Shown here in pieces: positions 10,691 through 19,070 of a stretch of DNA of 19,777 nt. Location of the stretch: contig RBNI01002085.1 in NCBI GenBank assembly GCA_003990745.1, positions 1-19,777 of the forward strand, written 5' to 3'. This stretch comes from Jimgerdemannia flammicorona (lineage: Eukaryota; Mucoromycota; Endogonomycetes; Endogonales; Endogonaceae). The notes below the pieces were generated by a model. The model saw nothing but the letters and a program-made list of their open reading frames with translations. It searched no databases and was not told the origin of the DNA. Position 1 is the stretch's first letter. Every line of letters begins with the position of its first letter. The position numbers were made by a program, and so were the translations under genes.

Positions 10691-12958
10691 AGAAGATATG
10701 AATTCCCTAAAGGAGTCTTGCCTGACATGGAGGAAGAAGAGAGCAAGCAAGAGGAAGCTTATATGATAACTACTCTGAAAAAGAAAGTCAGACAGATGAA
10801 TGAACAAGAATGGTATAAGAAGATCACAGAAGACTATATACCACAAGGAGTCTGTTCTCATGAAATCAAGATGTACTATATGGAGCATGTCAATGATTGC
10901 TACCAGTGCATCATTAGAATCAAGAAAATCCACCAGAAAAGAAGACAGAAAGCTCTCGAAAAACAGATCAGAGAAGAGAAGGAGGAGGAAGATGACGAAC
11001 CACCAGCCCTCCTGGAGGATAGTGATGATGAAGAAGAAATTAAGATCAAGATCCGAAGGACCCACCCTGATGCAGTCTTGTCAGAATACAAGTTGGAAAA
11101 TGTAGCTGGAATGGACATTGCCACAGTAGAAGAAGCTATACTAGAACCCCAAAAAACCACTCTACTTGCAACTAGACTAGAGATGACTATCCTAAAGGAT
11201 CATGTTGGGATCCTCAAGACAAGAAGCAGCCTGGCCAGAAGCGAAATTATGATTGAAGGAGGAGTTATCGATTCTGACTATACTGAAGAAATCCTGCTCA
11301 TTGCTAGGAATCACAATCCTACAATCCCATTCCCAGTCAAGAAGAAGGACCGATTGGCACAGATGTTCATCTTTCCAATCCTACAACCAAGGATCATAAA
11401 AGTCAAGAATTTGGAGAAAACAAAAAGAGGAAAGAAAGGATTCAGATCTACAGGAAGAGGAGTATTTGCCAGTATCAAGATTACCAAACTAGAGTATAAG
11501 AAGGAGAAAATTACAAACAAGCACAGCTATACCATTGGAAATGAATTTCCACTCAAGGAGGAACTTAAGAAAATACTCTATGAATTCGAGAATGTTCTCG
11601 TCACAGATTTCAAGGATATCAAGGGAAAGACCCCATACTACTATCATGAGGTAGATACTAGAGACACTGAACCAATTTACCAGAAGGCAAGACCTGTCCC
11701 ACTAGCCTACCAAGAATGGCTCAGAGAAGAAATCAAGCAGATGGAAGAAGCTGGTATTATTAAAGAAGCCAGCAGCCCCTGGTCTTCACCAGTTGTACTA
11801 GCTCCAAAAAAAGGAAGCAAATCTGGAGAATTCACCACAAGACTCTGTATTGACTACAGAAAGCTCAATGCAGTTACCAAGAAGGATCGTCAACCACTGC
11901 CCCTCATCAGTGACATCCTTATAATACTAGGAGATGAAGCACAGTACTACAGCACCTTAGACTTATACTCAGGATTCTACCAAATCAGACTCACAGAGAT
12001 GGCAAGTGAAAAGTCAGCCTTCATCACCCCAGATGGAATCTACATCTACCTACGAATACTGTTTGGGATGTGCAATGCACTAGCAAGCTTTCAGCAAATG
12101 ATGAACAAAATCTTCTACTATAATATGGGAAGATAGATGATGGTCTATATCAATGATGTAATCATCTACAGCAGGACACCTGAGGAACACCTGCAGTACA
12201 TACAGCAGATAATGGAAAGACTGAGAAAGTATGGCCTGTATATCAAGCCCAAGAAATGCAAATTTGCAGAAATTGAGATCTCCTATCTTGGCCATGTTAT
12301 CAATTGAGATGGGACACACATGGACCCCCTCAAGATACAAGCAGTAGTAGCATACCCAAGGCCCACTACTGTTACAGAAGCCCAAGCCTTCATGGGACTT
12401 GCCTCCTACTATTACAGATTTATCAGAGGATTCTCCAATATTGCAGGTTCAATCTATGAACTCAACAAAAAGGACACTAAATTCAACTGGACTGGCAGAC
12501 AACAAAAAGCATTTGACAAACTCAAGGTCAGACTGACCCAGGTACCCATCCTCAGATGACCTAACTGGACCCAAGAGTTTATTCTTCAGACAGATGCAAG
12601 TGTACAAGGACTAGGAGTGGTTCTAGCTTAAAAGGAAGACAAAAAAGAGTATATCATTATATACCTAAGCTGAGGAATCTGAGGAGCTGAAAAAGAATAT
12701 GAATCCTACAAGTTGGAATGCCTCGCAGTCATCTGGGCTGTGGAAAAGTTCCACTACTATCTGGCTGGAAGACACTTCACCATCCAGATGGACCACTCAG
12801 CTCTCACCTGGCTACTGACAACTGGACAATCCAAAGGAATCTATGCCAGATGGATAATGAAGTTACAAGCCTATGATGTAACCATTGTACACTGCCCTGG
12901 AAGAACAAATTCCAATACAGATGCTCTCTCACAGATACCTCAAAACACCTCTAACTAA
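10628..12958 (+). pseudogene. pol: Reverse transcriptase and RNase H, copy 2 (inactivated)
   Basis: Copies element RNA into DNA and removes the RNA strand, inside the particle. The frame is open from 10628 to TAG at 12134. Its first ~250 codons are a charged linker. RT then shows ASSPWSSPVVLAPKK (about codon 380), LCIDYRKLNAVTK (405) and LDLYSGFYQIRL (443). After the TAG the frame continues with YIND (12146-12157), where RTs need Y-x-D-D; copy 1 keeps YIDD. YLGHVIN, FMGLASYYYRFI and the RNase H motifs TDAS (about 12590), ECLAVIW (12717) and MDHSALTWLL (12788) follow. Further stops lie at 12305, 12557, 12629 and nearby. The order and motifs are Ty3/Gypsy. The TAG and Asp-to-Asn change both match G-to-A mutation. 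Confidence 0.92.
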
Positions 12959-14180
12959 CAAATCAATTATGAATAAAGAGCTCTACTATAGAATCATCAC
13001 ATACCTGGGACAGTGAAAGATGCCTCAATATCTAGAAGAATGGATGCAAACAATTATCAACAGAATATAGAAACAATTTGAAACTGATGGACAAATACTG
13101 AAGAAAGGAAAACTACTAGTCATACTAGAATACAAGAAGGAGCAAGCAATGAAATCAGTATATGAACTTGGCCATCTAGGAGGAATGAATACATATGACA
13201 AGGCAAGAAGAACAATATGGTGGCCAGGAATGGAAAAAGATATCAGACAATTTGTCAAAACCTGCAACAAATGCCAGAAACAGAAACAAGACCAACAAAA
13301 CCAAGTCCTAGGATTAGTACATATAGAACTAGTACCATTTGCCCACATAGCAATGGATGTAATCGGCCCTCTACCCTTGAACCTGGCTGGTAACTGATAT
13401 ATCATTGTCATTGTAGACCTTTTTATGAAGTGGATAGAAGTAGGACCCCTCAAGGAAGCCAATACACAGTTAATTGCTGATTTCTTCCACAAAGAAATCA
13501 TCTGCTAGTTCAAGACTCCAATACAAGTAACTACAGATAGAGGAACAGAATTTGTGAACCAGTTCTTTGAGGTTCTCTACAAGAAGTACAAGATCCAGCA
13601 CATTTGGACTACAGTCTATCACTCTCAAGGAAATGGATAAGCAGAAAGGACTAACAAGACCCTCAAGAATGTTATCGCCAAGATCTGTGATAACTATGAA
13701 AACTGAGATCACTATCTACCAATAGCATTATCTGCTCTCTGAGATATCAGATCACAAAGTATCCACTTTACCCCTCAAGAAATGCTGTTTGGAGAAGAAA
13801 GTTCTCAAGAAACCCTATCATCCAATAGAGATGCTGTATAGAAACATGTGAATGAAGAAATATGGAGACTACACCAAATCAGGAAGAAGGCTGAGGATTA
13901 CATAATGAAGGCACAGGCACTACAATGGAAGAATGCAGAAAAAACCCACAAATCTCTGGAGATTATCAAGATAGAAGATAAAGTCCTGATGTATTAGAAT
14001 ATAGTAGAAGCCTCATAGTCATGAAAACTGGAGCCCAAGTGAGAAGGACCTTACCTTGTGCAAGATATAAAAGGAACCACCTTTTGGCTATAAAAACTCT
14101 CAGGCACAATCATCCCCACTACCATCTACTGAAACTGACTCAAGAAGTATCATGACCAGTCAATGAAGTAATACTGCTGC
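12959..14180 (+). pseudogene. pol: Integrase, copy 2 (inactivated)
   Basis: Inserts element DNA into the genome. It lies in a different frame from RT/RNase H, with the break between 12958 and 13140. The N-terminal zinc finger keeps GHLGG and CNKC, but the first histidine appears as tyrosine (TAT, 13161-13163) in both copies, a CpA-to-TpA change. The catalytic core shows MDVIGPL, VTTDRGTEF and, after a TAA, AERTNKTLK, so the D, D and E residues are present. Stops occur at about 13395, 13506, 13638 and 13704. The C-terminal part resembles the GPYLV...KLSGT...LKKYH module that ends many fungal Gypsy Pol proteins. No chromodomain seen. The copy 1 counterpart (about 6500-7600) is more degraded. 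Confidence 0.88.
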
Positions 14181-14184
14181 CCTC

Positions 14185-14640
14185 AGAATTACTAGCGCAG
14201 CCCAGCAAGCCATTGAAAGACAGTAGTGTTTCACTGAGCCACCAACAATAGAAGAATCCTTTGACAGCATTCAGAGTATAGTGCAAACACACTTGTCACG
14301 AATCTCACATTTCAAGGCCTACCAGAACTAAACTGAGTTTCAGGAATACTTCAAGTTGGGACAGCTACTGAATTCAAGACCAAAGATGGAAAAAGAAGAC
14401 TGGATTAGAGAATGTCAGCTCTCCTATACTCAGATCACAATTGCAAAAAGAGTGTACAAGTTATTCAAAGATGACGAGTCAGCCTTAGCCCATTTCCGAG
14501 GAGTAACCCCAGGAGACTTTGGATATATCAAGAGACAATATTGGAAGGACATAATGATACAAATTGCACAGTATAAGGAAATACAAATTGTAGAAGCCTG
14601 GGAATTCAAGTGAATAGGATGCTTCTGAGATGAATCACCT
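14185..14640 (+). pseudogene. Extra ORF between integrase and 3' LTR, unknown function
   Basis: After the integrase end a third frame stays coding-like for about 150 codons, with an uninterrupted run from 14356 to 14613. Upstream in the same frame, TAG (14224) and TAA (14330) occur where CAG/CAA are plausible, so the original ORF began earlier. The protein is hydrophilic, with SHFKAYQ, FQEYFKLGQLLN, KLFKDDESALAHFRG and TPGDFGYIKRQYW as notable stretches. TGA codons at 14611 and 14626 follow. The same ORF is recognisable in copy 1 (7640-8086). I see no transmembrane segment, zinc finger or chromodomain. It may be a C-terminal extension of Pol reached by frameshift, or a separate product. I do not recognise the family. 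Confidence 0.6.
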
Positions 14641-14644
14641 ATTC

Positions 14645-14654
14645 AGGAGGAAGA
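14645..14654 (+). other. Polypurine tract of copy 2
   Basis: aggaggaaga directly precedes the 3' LTR, the expected place for the plus-strand primer. Copy 1 has a related purine stretch before 8087. Confidence 0.65.
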
Positions 14655-15119
14655 TGTGACAGCTGATCCAAATTAGTAATATGAAATAGAGGAATTAGAC
14701 ATTTGATCATGATACCTGAATCTGATTCCTAATATAGCTTAGCCTCATAAATAGCAGCCACATTCCACAAAGTGCAGAAACTTTAACATTTGCAAAGATT
14801 TAGGAGATGTTAGAATCTTTGTAATCAGCGAAATCTTAGCAGATATTAAAAGATTCAGCACTTGCAAAATGAGCCATTACTTAGCCACCTTATAGCTAGC
14901 AAACTTGTATAAATAACTCAGTATCTTAGAGTGAATAAACCTCAGATCAAAATAGTTCAAAAGTAAAGAGATAGCAAAGGAACTAGTAAGCCTGCAGGCA
15001 GATACACTTCAAACTCATCCACCCCTATATCCTAAGAATTCCGAGGAGTCAGAGAAGATCAAGTATTCAAGATACAGAAATCTGACGTACTTTCAAGAGT
15101 AAGCATCTGCTACATTATA
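14655..15119 (+). repeat. 3' LTR of copy 2
   Basis: Starts TGTGACAGCT, ends CTACATTATA (final CA changed to TA). It has 465 bp like the 5' LTR. My hand alignment finds about 40 differences, all transitions, no indels. TATAAATA at 14908-14915 and AATAAA at 14934-14939. Confidence 0.95.
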
Positions 15120-15123
15120 AGAG
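15120..15123. repeat. Target duplication of copy 2 (agag), right
   Basis: Matches agag at 8420-8423. Confidence 0.9.
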
Positions 15124-15194
15124 TCAAAGAAGATCAAGTTTTCAAGATACAGAAATTTGACATACTTATATAGTTATGTATCTGCTATATTATA
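15124..15194 (+). repeat. 3' LTR of copy 1, right part
   Basis: Continues from the break at 8423: tcaaagaagatcaag through ctatattata, matching 964-1034 of the copy 1 5' LTR (including the copy 1-specific tcaagttttc). Followed by atat, which also precedes the copy 1 5' LTR. Confidence 0.9.
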
Positions 15195-15394
15195 ATATCT
15201 ATATATAGCTATTTGAGTTTGAATTATAAAATATAGTTCAGATCTATAGTTGCTCAAGTTTGTAGTATATGTAAATATTTAGTTCATATATATAACTGTA
15301 TTTTCTATCTCATCAGGAAAACAAAATTCAGTTTATATTTTTTTAGTTTATACTATATATAAATATTAGCATTTATATTATAAAATATATATAG
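15195..15394. other. AT-rich DNA between copy 1 and the small element
   Basis: No genes. It contains degenerate direct repeats (tatagctatttgagttt-like and ttcagtttatattt-like blocks) that also occur near 17510-17580 and 18931-19025. Confidence 0.55.
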
Positions 15395-15793
15395 TATGAT
15401 ATATGATATGAAATAAAAATAGAAAATAGATATTTGATCATGGTATCTGAACCTAATTCCGATATAGTATAGCCATATAAATAGCAGTTATAGAACTTTG
15501 CTACTAGCAAAAACTTTGCCACTAGCAAAAACTTTGCTATTAGCAAAATAACTCATAACTTAGCCACCTTATAGCTAGCAAACTTGTATAAATAACCCAG
15601 TATCTTAGAGTGAATAAACCTCGAAATAGTTCAAAAGCAAAGAGATAGCAAAGGAACTAGTAAGCCTATGGGCAGATACACTTCAAACTCATCCACTCCT
15701 ACATCTCAAGAACTCTGAGGAGTCAGAGAAGATCAAGTATTTAAGATATAGAAATCCAATATACTTTCAAGAGTAAGCATCCTCCATGTTATA
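15395..15793 (+). repeat. 5' LTR of the small element
   Basis: Aligns with 17080-17487. The edge tatgatatatgatatg matches tgtaatgtatagtatg through transitions only, so TG became TA. It holds three 18-bp U3 units at 15494-15547, TATAAATA at 15577-15584 and AATAAA at 15613-15618. From cttagcc onward it closely matches copy 2. Confidence 0.85.
15494..15547 (+). repeat. Three 18-bp U3 repeats (5' LTR, small element)
   Basis: Units of aactttgcYaYtagcaaa in direct tandem. The matching array in the 3' LTR is at 17179-17232. Confidence 0.85.
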
Positions 15794-15796
15794 ACT

Positions 15797-15813
15797 TAGT
15801 GCCCATTGGCTGG
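15797..15813 (+). other. Primer-binding site of the small element
   Basis: tagtgcccattggctgg, 3 bp after the LTR. It matches copy 2 except for positions explained by transitions, and the shared sequence continues to about 15862. Sharing the site implies use of the same primer as the large elements. Confidence 0.55.
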
Positions 15814-15862
15814 TGATTTAAGATGAATCCTTACTTTTAAGCTGAAAAACGAATAACTGTCA

Positions 15863-17036
15863 GACCATCATGTTGCATATAGTGTTTATCTGCGCCATCT
15901 GCTGTTAATTGCTTGTTCTGGTTGTCAGTCTCATTTTTGTGAACTGTCAGTATTGAACAATAGATGCTCTGCAAAGGACTGCATCATTGAGTTAATAGCT
16001 GGATCGCTCCTTAGTTCGAGGGACAATATTACAAGAATTAATTGCTGAAATGTCAAACAAACCACTATGTGAAGGACTGCCCTGGAGAACTGAAGACACC
16101 ATCACTCTGACTTTTGAAGACGCCATCACCCATCTGACTTTTAAAGATATGAATGCCACCTATCATACATTGTATTCATCTCTGCACCATCTGCTGTTAA
16201 TTAGTTGTTCTAGTTATCAGTCTTGTTTCTGTGAACTATCATCAGTATTGAACAATAGATGCTCTGCAAAGGACCACATCATTGAGTTAATAGCCGGGTC
16301 ACTCCTTAGTTCGAGGGACAATGTTACAAGAATTAATCACCAAAACGCCAAACAAACTGCTATATAAAGGACTGCTACAGAGAATTAAAAGATGTTGTAT
16401 AAACCGCCTGAGTGAAGAATGCTGTCGTCTGACTTTTGACAATATATAAATGCAAACAAACCACCATCCTATTGAAGATGTCATATATGAACCACCTGAG
16501 TTAATTATTTGAAGAACACCGCCTATCGCAAACAAACTACTGCTCTATTGAAGACATTATATACAAACTACCTGAGTAAAGAATGCCATCGTATGACTTT
16601 TAACAACATATGAACACCTGCCTGACTTTGAAAGATACCATTGTCCGACTTTTGATGACATATAAATGGAGCGGACTGCCCTGGAGAATTAAAAAGATGT
16701 TATACACAAACCGCCTGAGTGAAGAATGCTACCCGAGTGAAGAATACCACTCGAGTAAAGAATGCCACCTGACCTTTGAAGATGCCGTCACCTGCCAGAC
16801 ACCACCACTGATTTTTGAAGATACCATCACCCACCACTTTTTGAAGACATGACCCATCCCATGATATATAATTTGCCGCCACCTGACTTTTTGACAACAT
16901 GCTACCACCTGAATTAATTATCTGAAGACTTTTTTTTGAGATCTCGAAAAACATTCTGACAACTACTTGGATACAATATTATAAACAAGTCCATGTAGGG
17001 GGAACAAATATATAAACATTGCAATGTAAGAATTTG
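15863..17036 (+). repeat. Repetitive interior of the small element, no gag/pol
   Basis: An imperfect direct duplication: about 15873-16102 resembles 16165-16395 at an offset of 292-295 bp. The block starting ggactgc recurs at 16074, 16369 and 16673, so the array has a period near 300 bp. Inside it are degenerate ~27-30-bp units around ctgacttttgaagataccatc. The only sizeable frame (16050-16367, 105 codons) spans repeat units and has no recognised domain; I do not call it a gene. The sequence keeps many CpA steps, so it is less mutated than copy 1. Its origin is unknown: a captured minisatellite or non-coding RNA region is possible. Confidence 0.7.
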
Positions 17037-17068
17037 AATAGGTATTTTTGTGTCAAAAATAACCTATT
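17037..17068. repeat. Hairpin next to the polypurine tract
   Basis: An inverted repeat: aataggtatttttg at 17037-17050, loop tgt, then caaaaataacctatt at 17054-17068, with one unpaired A. It ends 2 bp before the purine tract of the small element. Confidence 0.75.
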
Positions 17069-17070
17069 TA

Positions 17071-17079
17071 GGGGGAAAA
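17071..17079 (+). other. Polypurine tract of the small element
   Basis: gggggaaaa abuts the TG of the 3' LTR. A similar tract (agggggaaca) lies about 75 bp upstream near 16997-17006. Confidence 0.7.
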
Positions 17080-17178
17080 TGTAATGTATAGTATGAAATT
17101 GAAACAGGAAATAGACATTTGATTGTAGTACCTGAACCTAATTCTGATATAGTATAGCCACATAAATAGCAGTCATAG

Positions 17179-17232
17179 AACTTTGCTACTAGCGAAAACT
17201 TTGCCATTAGCGAAAACTTTGCCATTAGCAAA
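17179..17232 (+). repeat. Three 18-bp U3 repeats (3' LTR, small element)
   Basis: Exact 18-bp register: 17179-17196, 17197-17214, 17215-17232, consensus aactttgccattagcgaa. Tandem U3 repeats often act as transcription-factor sites in LTRs; that role is inferred here. Confidence 0.88.
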
Positions 17233-17233
17233 A

Positions 17234-17240
17234 TGACTCA
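17234..17240. promoter_or_regulatory. TGACTCA, possible Gcn4/CPC1-type site
   Basis: TGACTCA, the known core of the Gcn4/AP-1 class in fungi, directly follows the 18-bp array and lies 31 bp before the TATA box. The 5' LTR has taactca here (one G-to-A change) and copy 2 has tgagcca. A 7-bp match can arise by chance. Confidence 0.3.
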
Positions 17241-17487
17241 TAACTTAGCCACCTTATAGCTAGCAAACTTGTATAAATAACCCAGTATCTTAGAGTGAGT
17301 AAACCTCAGTCAGATCGAAATAGTTCAAAAGCAAAGAGATAGCAAAGGAACTAGTAAGCCTGTGGGCAGATACACTTCGAACTCATCCACCCCTACATCC
17401 CAAGGACTCTGAGGAGTTAGAGAAGATCAAGTATTCAAGATACAGAAATCCAACATACTTTTAAGAGTAAGCATCCTCTACATTACA

Positions 17488-17564
17488 ATAGTTTGAGTTA
17501 TGTATATAATTAATTTAGTTTATATAACTATATTTTCTGTCTTTATAGAAATATAAAATTAGTT
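17488..17564. other. AT-rich DNA right of the small element
   Basis: Starts with the atag duplication. The part from about 17513 resembles 15282-15350 in direct orientation. No gene. Confidence 0.5.
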
Positions 17565-18221
17565 TATATTTATAGTATATTTTAAAACTAAATCAATATT
17601 TTATTAAATTTTATATTTTAATTATTTAAATAAAAATACTCTATAAATATATTTTATATTATAATATATTATAGTTTTATATTAGAGATATTTAAAATAT
17701 TAAATTTATTATTTATAAATATTCTTTATTTAATAGATAGATAATAAATTAATATATAAATTTAAAACTTATTATAGTTTTTTTTTTTTTAAATATTTCT
17801 CTATAATCATATAATTTATTTATTTATTTTATCTTTTAAAAAAATAATAAAAAAACTCTTTTTAAATATAAATATATATAATATATTATTAATATACTGA
17901 ATTCAAATATTAAAGTAATGATATTTTATTCAAAAAAGACTATTTAAGTATACTTTCTACTTATAATAAATTATAATTTATTTATTAAATAGATTAGTTA
18001 TAGTTTGAGATTATATAAATTATTATAGTATTAAATATATATAAGAATAATAGGAGAATAAATAGATACTATATAGAACAGACTGATATTAGGTAACTAA
18101 AAGTATATATATATATATATTATCCTCTAATAAAACAAAAATCAATTATTTTGAATTATACATATGATATATATCTTTTTCTATTATTTTTAAATTTTAG
18201 TCAATCAATGTTATATAACTT
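17565..18221 (+). repeat. Left arm of a large inverted repeat
   Basis: Read in reverse complement, this arm matches 18350-18935 over most of its length. Good anchors are ggagaataaatagatactat (about 18051-18071) against its complement near 18475-18495, and tagtcaatcaatg (18199-18211) against the segment near 18360-18372. Compared with the right arm it has an extra ~50 bp near 17965-18015. It is extremely AT-rich and has no coding frame. Confidence 0.8.
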
Positions 18222-18349
18222 ATATTAAGTGATATTTTATATCTTTGATTCAATTTTATAATATCTTAGATATTTAAGATAATAATAATATACTGTTCAA
18301 GTATTTGTAGTCAGTTTAAAGTAGTTTTGTGATATTTTCAATATAGAAA
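18222..18349. other. Loop of the inverted repeat
   Basis: 128 bp of AT-rich unpaired DNA between the arms. No gene or promoter recognised. Confidence 0.7.
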
Positions 18350-18935
18350 AAGTTACATAATATTAGTTGACTGTAAAATCGAAAAAGGCAATATTATAAA
18401 CAAAATCCAAAATAATTGCTTTTTGTTTTATTAGAGAATACTATATACTTTTAGTTATCTAATATTAGTCTATTCTATATAGTATCTATTTATTCTCCTG
18501 TTATTCTTATATGTATTTAATACTATAATAATTTATTATAAGTAGAAAGTATACTTAAATAGCATTCTTTGGATAAAATAATATTAATTTAATGTTTGGA
18601 TTCAGTATATTTATAATATATTATATATATTTATATATATATAAAAAGAGTTTTTTTATTATTTTTTTAAAAGATAAAATAAATAAGATTTTAAAAAATA
18701 AATTATATAAGATTATAGAGAAATATTAAAAGAATAACTATAATAAGTTTTAAATATATATCTCAATTTATTATCTGTTTATTAAATAAAGAATATTTAT
18801 AAATAATTTTATTTCAAAACTAAACCAATAAATTTAATATTTTTAAATATCTCTAATATAAAACTATAATATATTATATGTAATATAAAATTTAATAAAA
18901 CATTAATTCAGTTTTAGAATATACTATATAAGTTC
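18350..18935 (-). repeat. Right arm of a large inverted repeat
   Basis: Reverse complement of 17565-18221 with scattered transitions and small indels. It contains an extra ~25 bp near 18807-18831 (attttatttcaaaactaaacc) not present in the left arm. The arms make a foldback of about 1.4 kb. No terminal motif or target duplication was recognised, so it may be a foldback/MITE-like element or two repeat copies in opposite orientation. Confidence 0.8.
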
Positions 18936-19053
18936 ATATCTATAGCTATTTGAGTTTATATTATAAAATATAGTTTAGATCTATAGCTATATATTTAAGT
19001 TTATACTATAGTTATTTAGTTTATATATATATTATAATAGTGATTTCAGAATA
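18936..19053. repeat. AT-rich degenerate direct repeats
   Basis: Blocks related to tatagctatttgagttt and tataaaatatagttta are repeated with variation and resemble 15195-15290 in direct orientation. Confidence 0.5.
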
Positions 19054-19070
19054 GTGATATTACATATCAC
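19054..19070. repeat. Short palindrome
   Basis: gtgatat-tac-atatcac, 7-bp arms with a 3-bp loop, at the boundary between the AT-rich repeats and the next segment. Function unknown. Confidence 0.6.

Larger units (their letters stand above)
8424..15119 (+). mobile_element. Copy 2: nearly complete Ty3/Gypsy-type LTR retrotransposon
   Basis: A 6696-bp element with two 465-bp LTRs, primer-binding site, gag, protease, RT, RNase H, integrase, an extra ORF and a purine tract. It sits inside the 3' LTR of copy 1 with a 4-bp duplication (agag). It is much less mutated than copy 1, but its frames still hold over twenty stops and at least two frame breaks. By hand count the two LTRs differ at about 40 positions, all transitions, with no length change, as expected from RIP. 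No chromodomain or envelope gene was recognised. Confidence 0.93.
591..15194 (+). mobile_element. Copy 1: decayed Ty3/Gypsy-type LTR retrotransposon
   Basis: An LTR element read left to right: 5' LTR 591-1034, leader with primer-binding site, gag, protease, RT, RNase H, integrase, an extra ORF, then a 3' LTR split by copy 2 (8087-8423 and 15124-15194). The order RT-RNase H-integrase is that of Ty3/Gypsy. Compared with copy 2, nearly all differences are C-to-T or G-to-A, mostly at CpA/TpG, and the frames are full of stops. Without the insertions at 4223-5404 and 8424-15119 and their duplications the element is about 6705 bp. The 4 bp before it (587-590) and after it (15195-15198) are both atat, a likely target duplication, though weak evidence in such AT-rich DNA. 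Confidence 0.9.
15395..17487 (+). mobile_element. Non-autonomous LTR element (TRIM/LARD-like), 2.1 kb
   Basis: Two LTRs (15395-15793 and 17080-17487) bracket a 1286-bp interior. The first ~70 bp of the interior, including the primer-binding site (15797-15813), match the leader of copy 2. The rest is unrelated to copy 2 and contains no gag or pol motif. A purine tract (17071-17079) lies against the 3' LTR. The bases atag occur on both sides (15391-15394 and 17488-17491), a 4-bp target duplication like those of the large elements. I infer that this element was mobilised by proteins of the copy 2 family. The 5' LTR is more mutated than the 3' LTR, again by transitions. Confidence 0.82.
17080..17487 (+). 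repeat. 3' LTR of the small element
   Basis: 408 bp, TGTAATG...CATTACA. It holds three 18-bp U3 units (17179-17232), TGACTCA (17234-17240), TATAAATA (17272-17279), and AGTAAA in place of AATAAA. The right half matches the copy 2 LTR closely; the first ~150 bp are clearly different from copy 2. Confidence 0.9.

Noticed and set aside
10660..10705. A programmed frameshift between protease and RT
   Set aside because: Copies 1 and 2 differ here by several small indels and need different shifts, so mutational damage is the simpler reading; no slippery site stands out.
10634..11065. A 143-codon minus-strand frame and others like it inside pol
   Set aside because: They are antisense shadows of the charged linker and RT, with composition expected from complementing Lys/Glu-rich codons.
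9228..14640. TGA read as tryptophan (a variant genetic code)
   Set aside because: TAA and TAG interrupt the frames as often, tryptophan TGG codons remain, and the stops fit transitions from CGA, CAA, CAG and TGG.
16005..16025. tRNA-like gttcgaggg (also at 16310-16320), suggesting a Pol III SINE core
   Set aside because: Only a short B-box-like match; no convincing A box at the right distance and no cloverleaf.
16050..16367. A 105-codon ORF in the small element
   Set aside because: It spans repeat units, its sister repeat unit does not keep the frame, and no domain is recognisable.
17179..17232. A CRISPR-like array
   Set aside because: The 18-bp units are contiguous without spacers and lie in an LTR promoter of a eukaryotic element.
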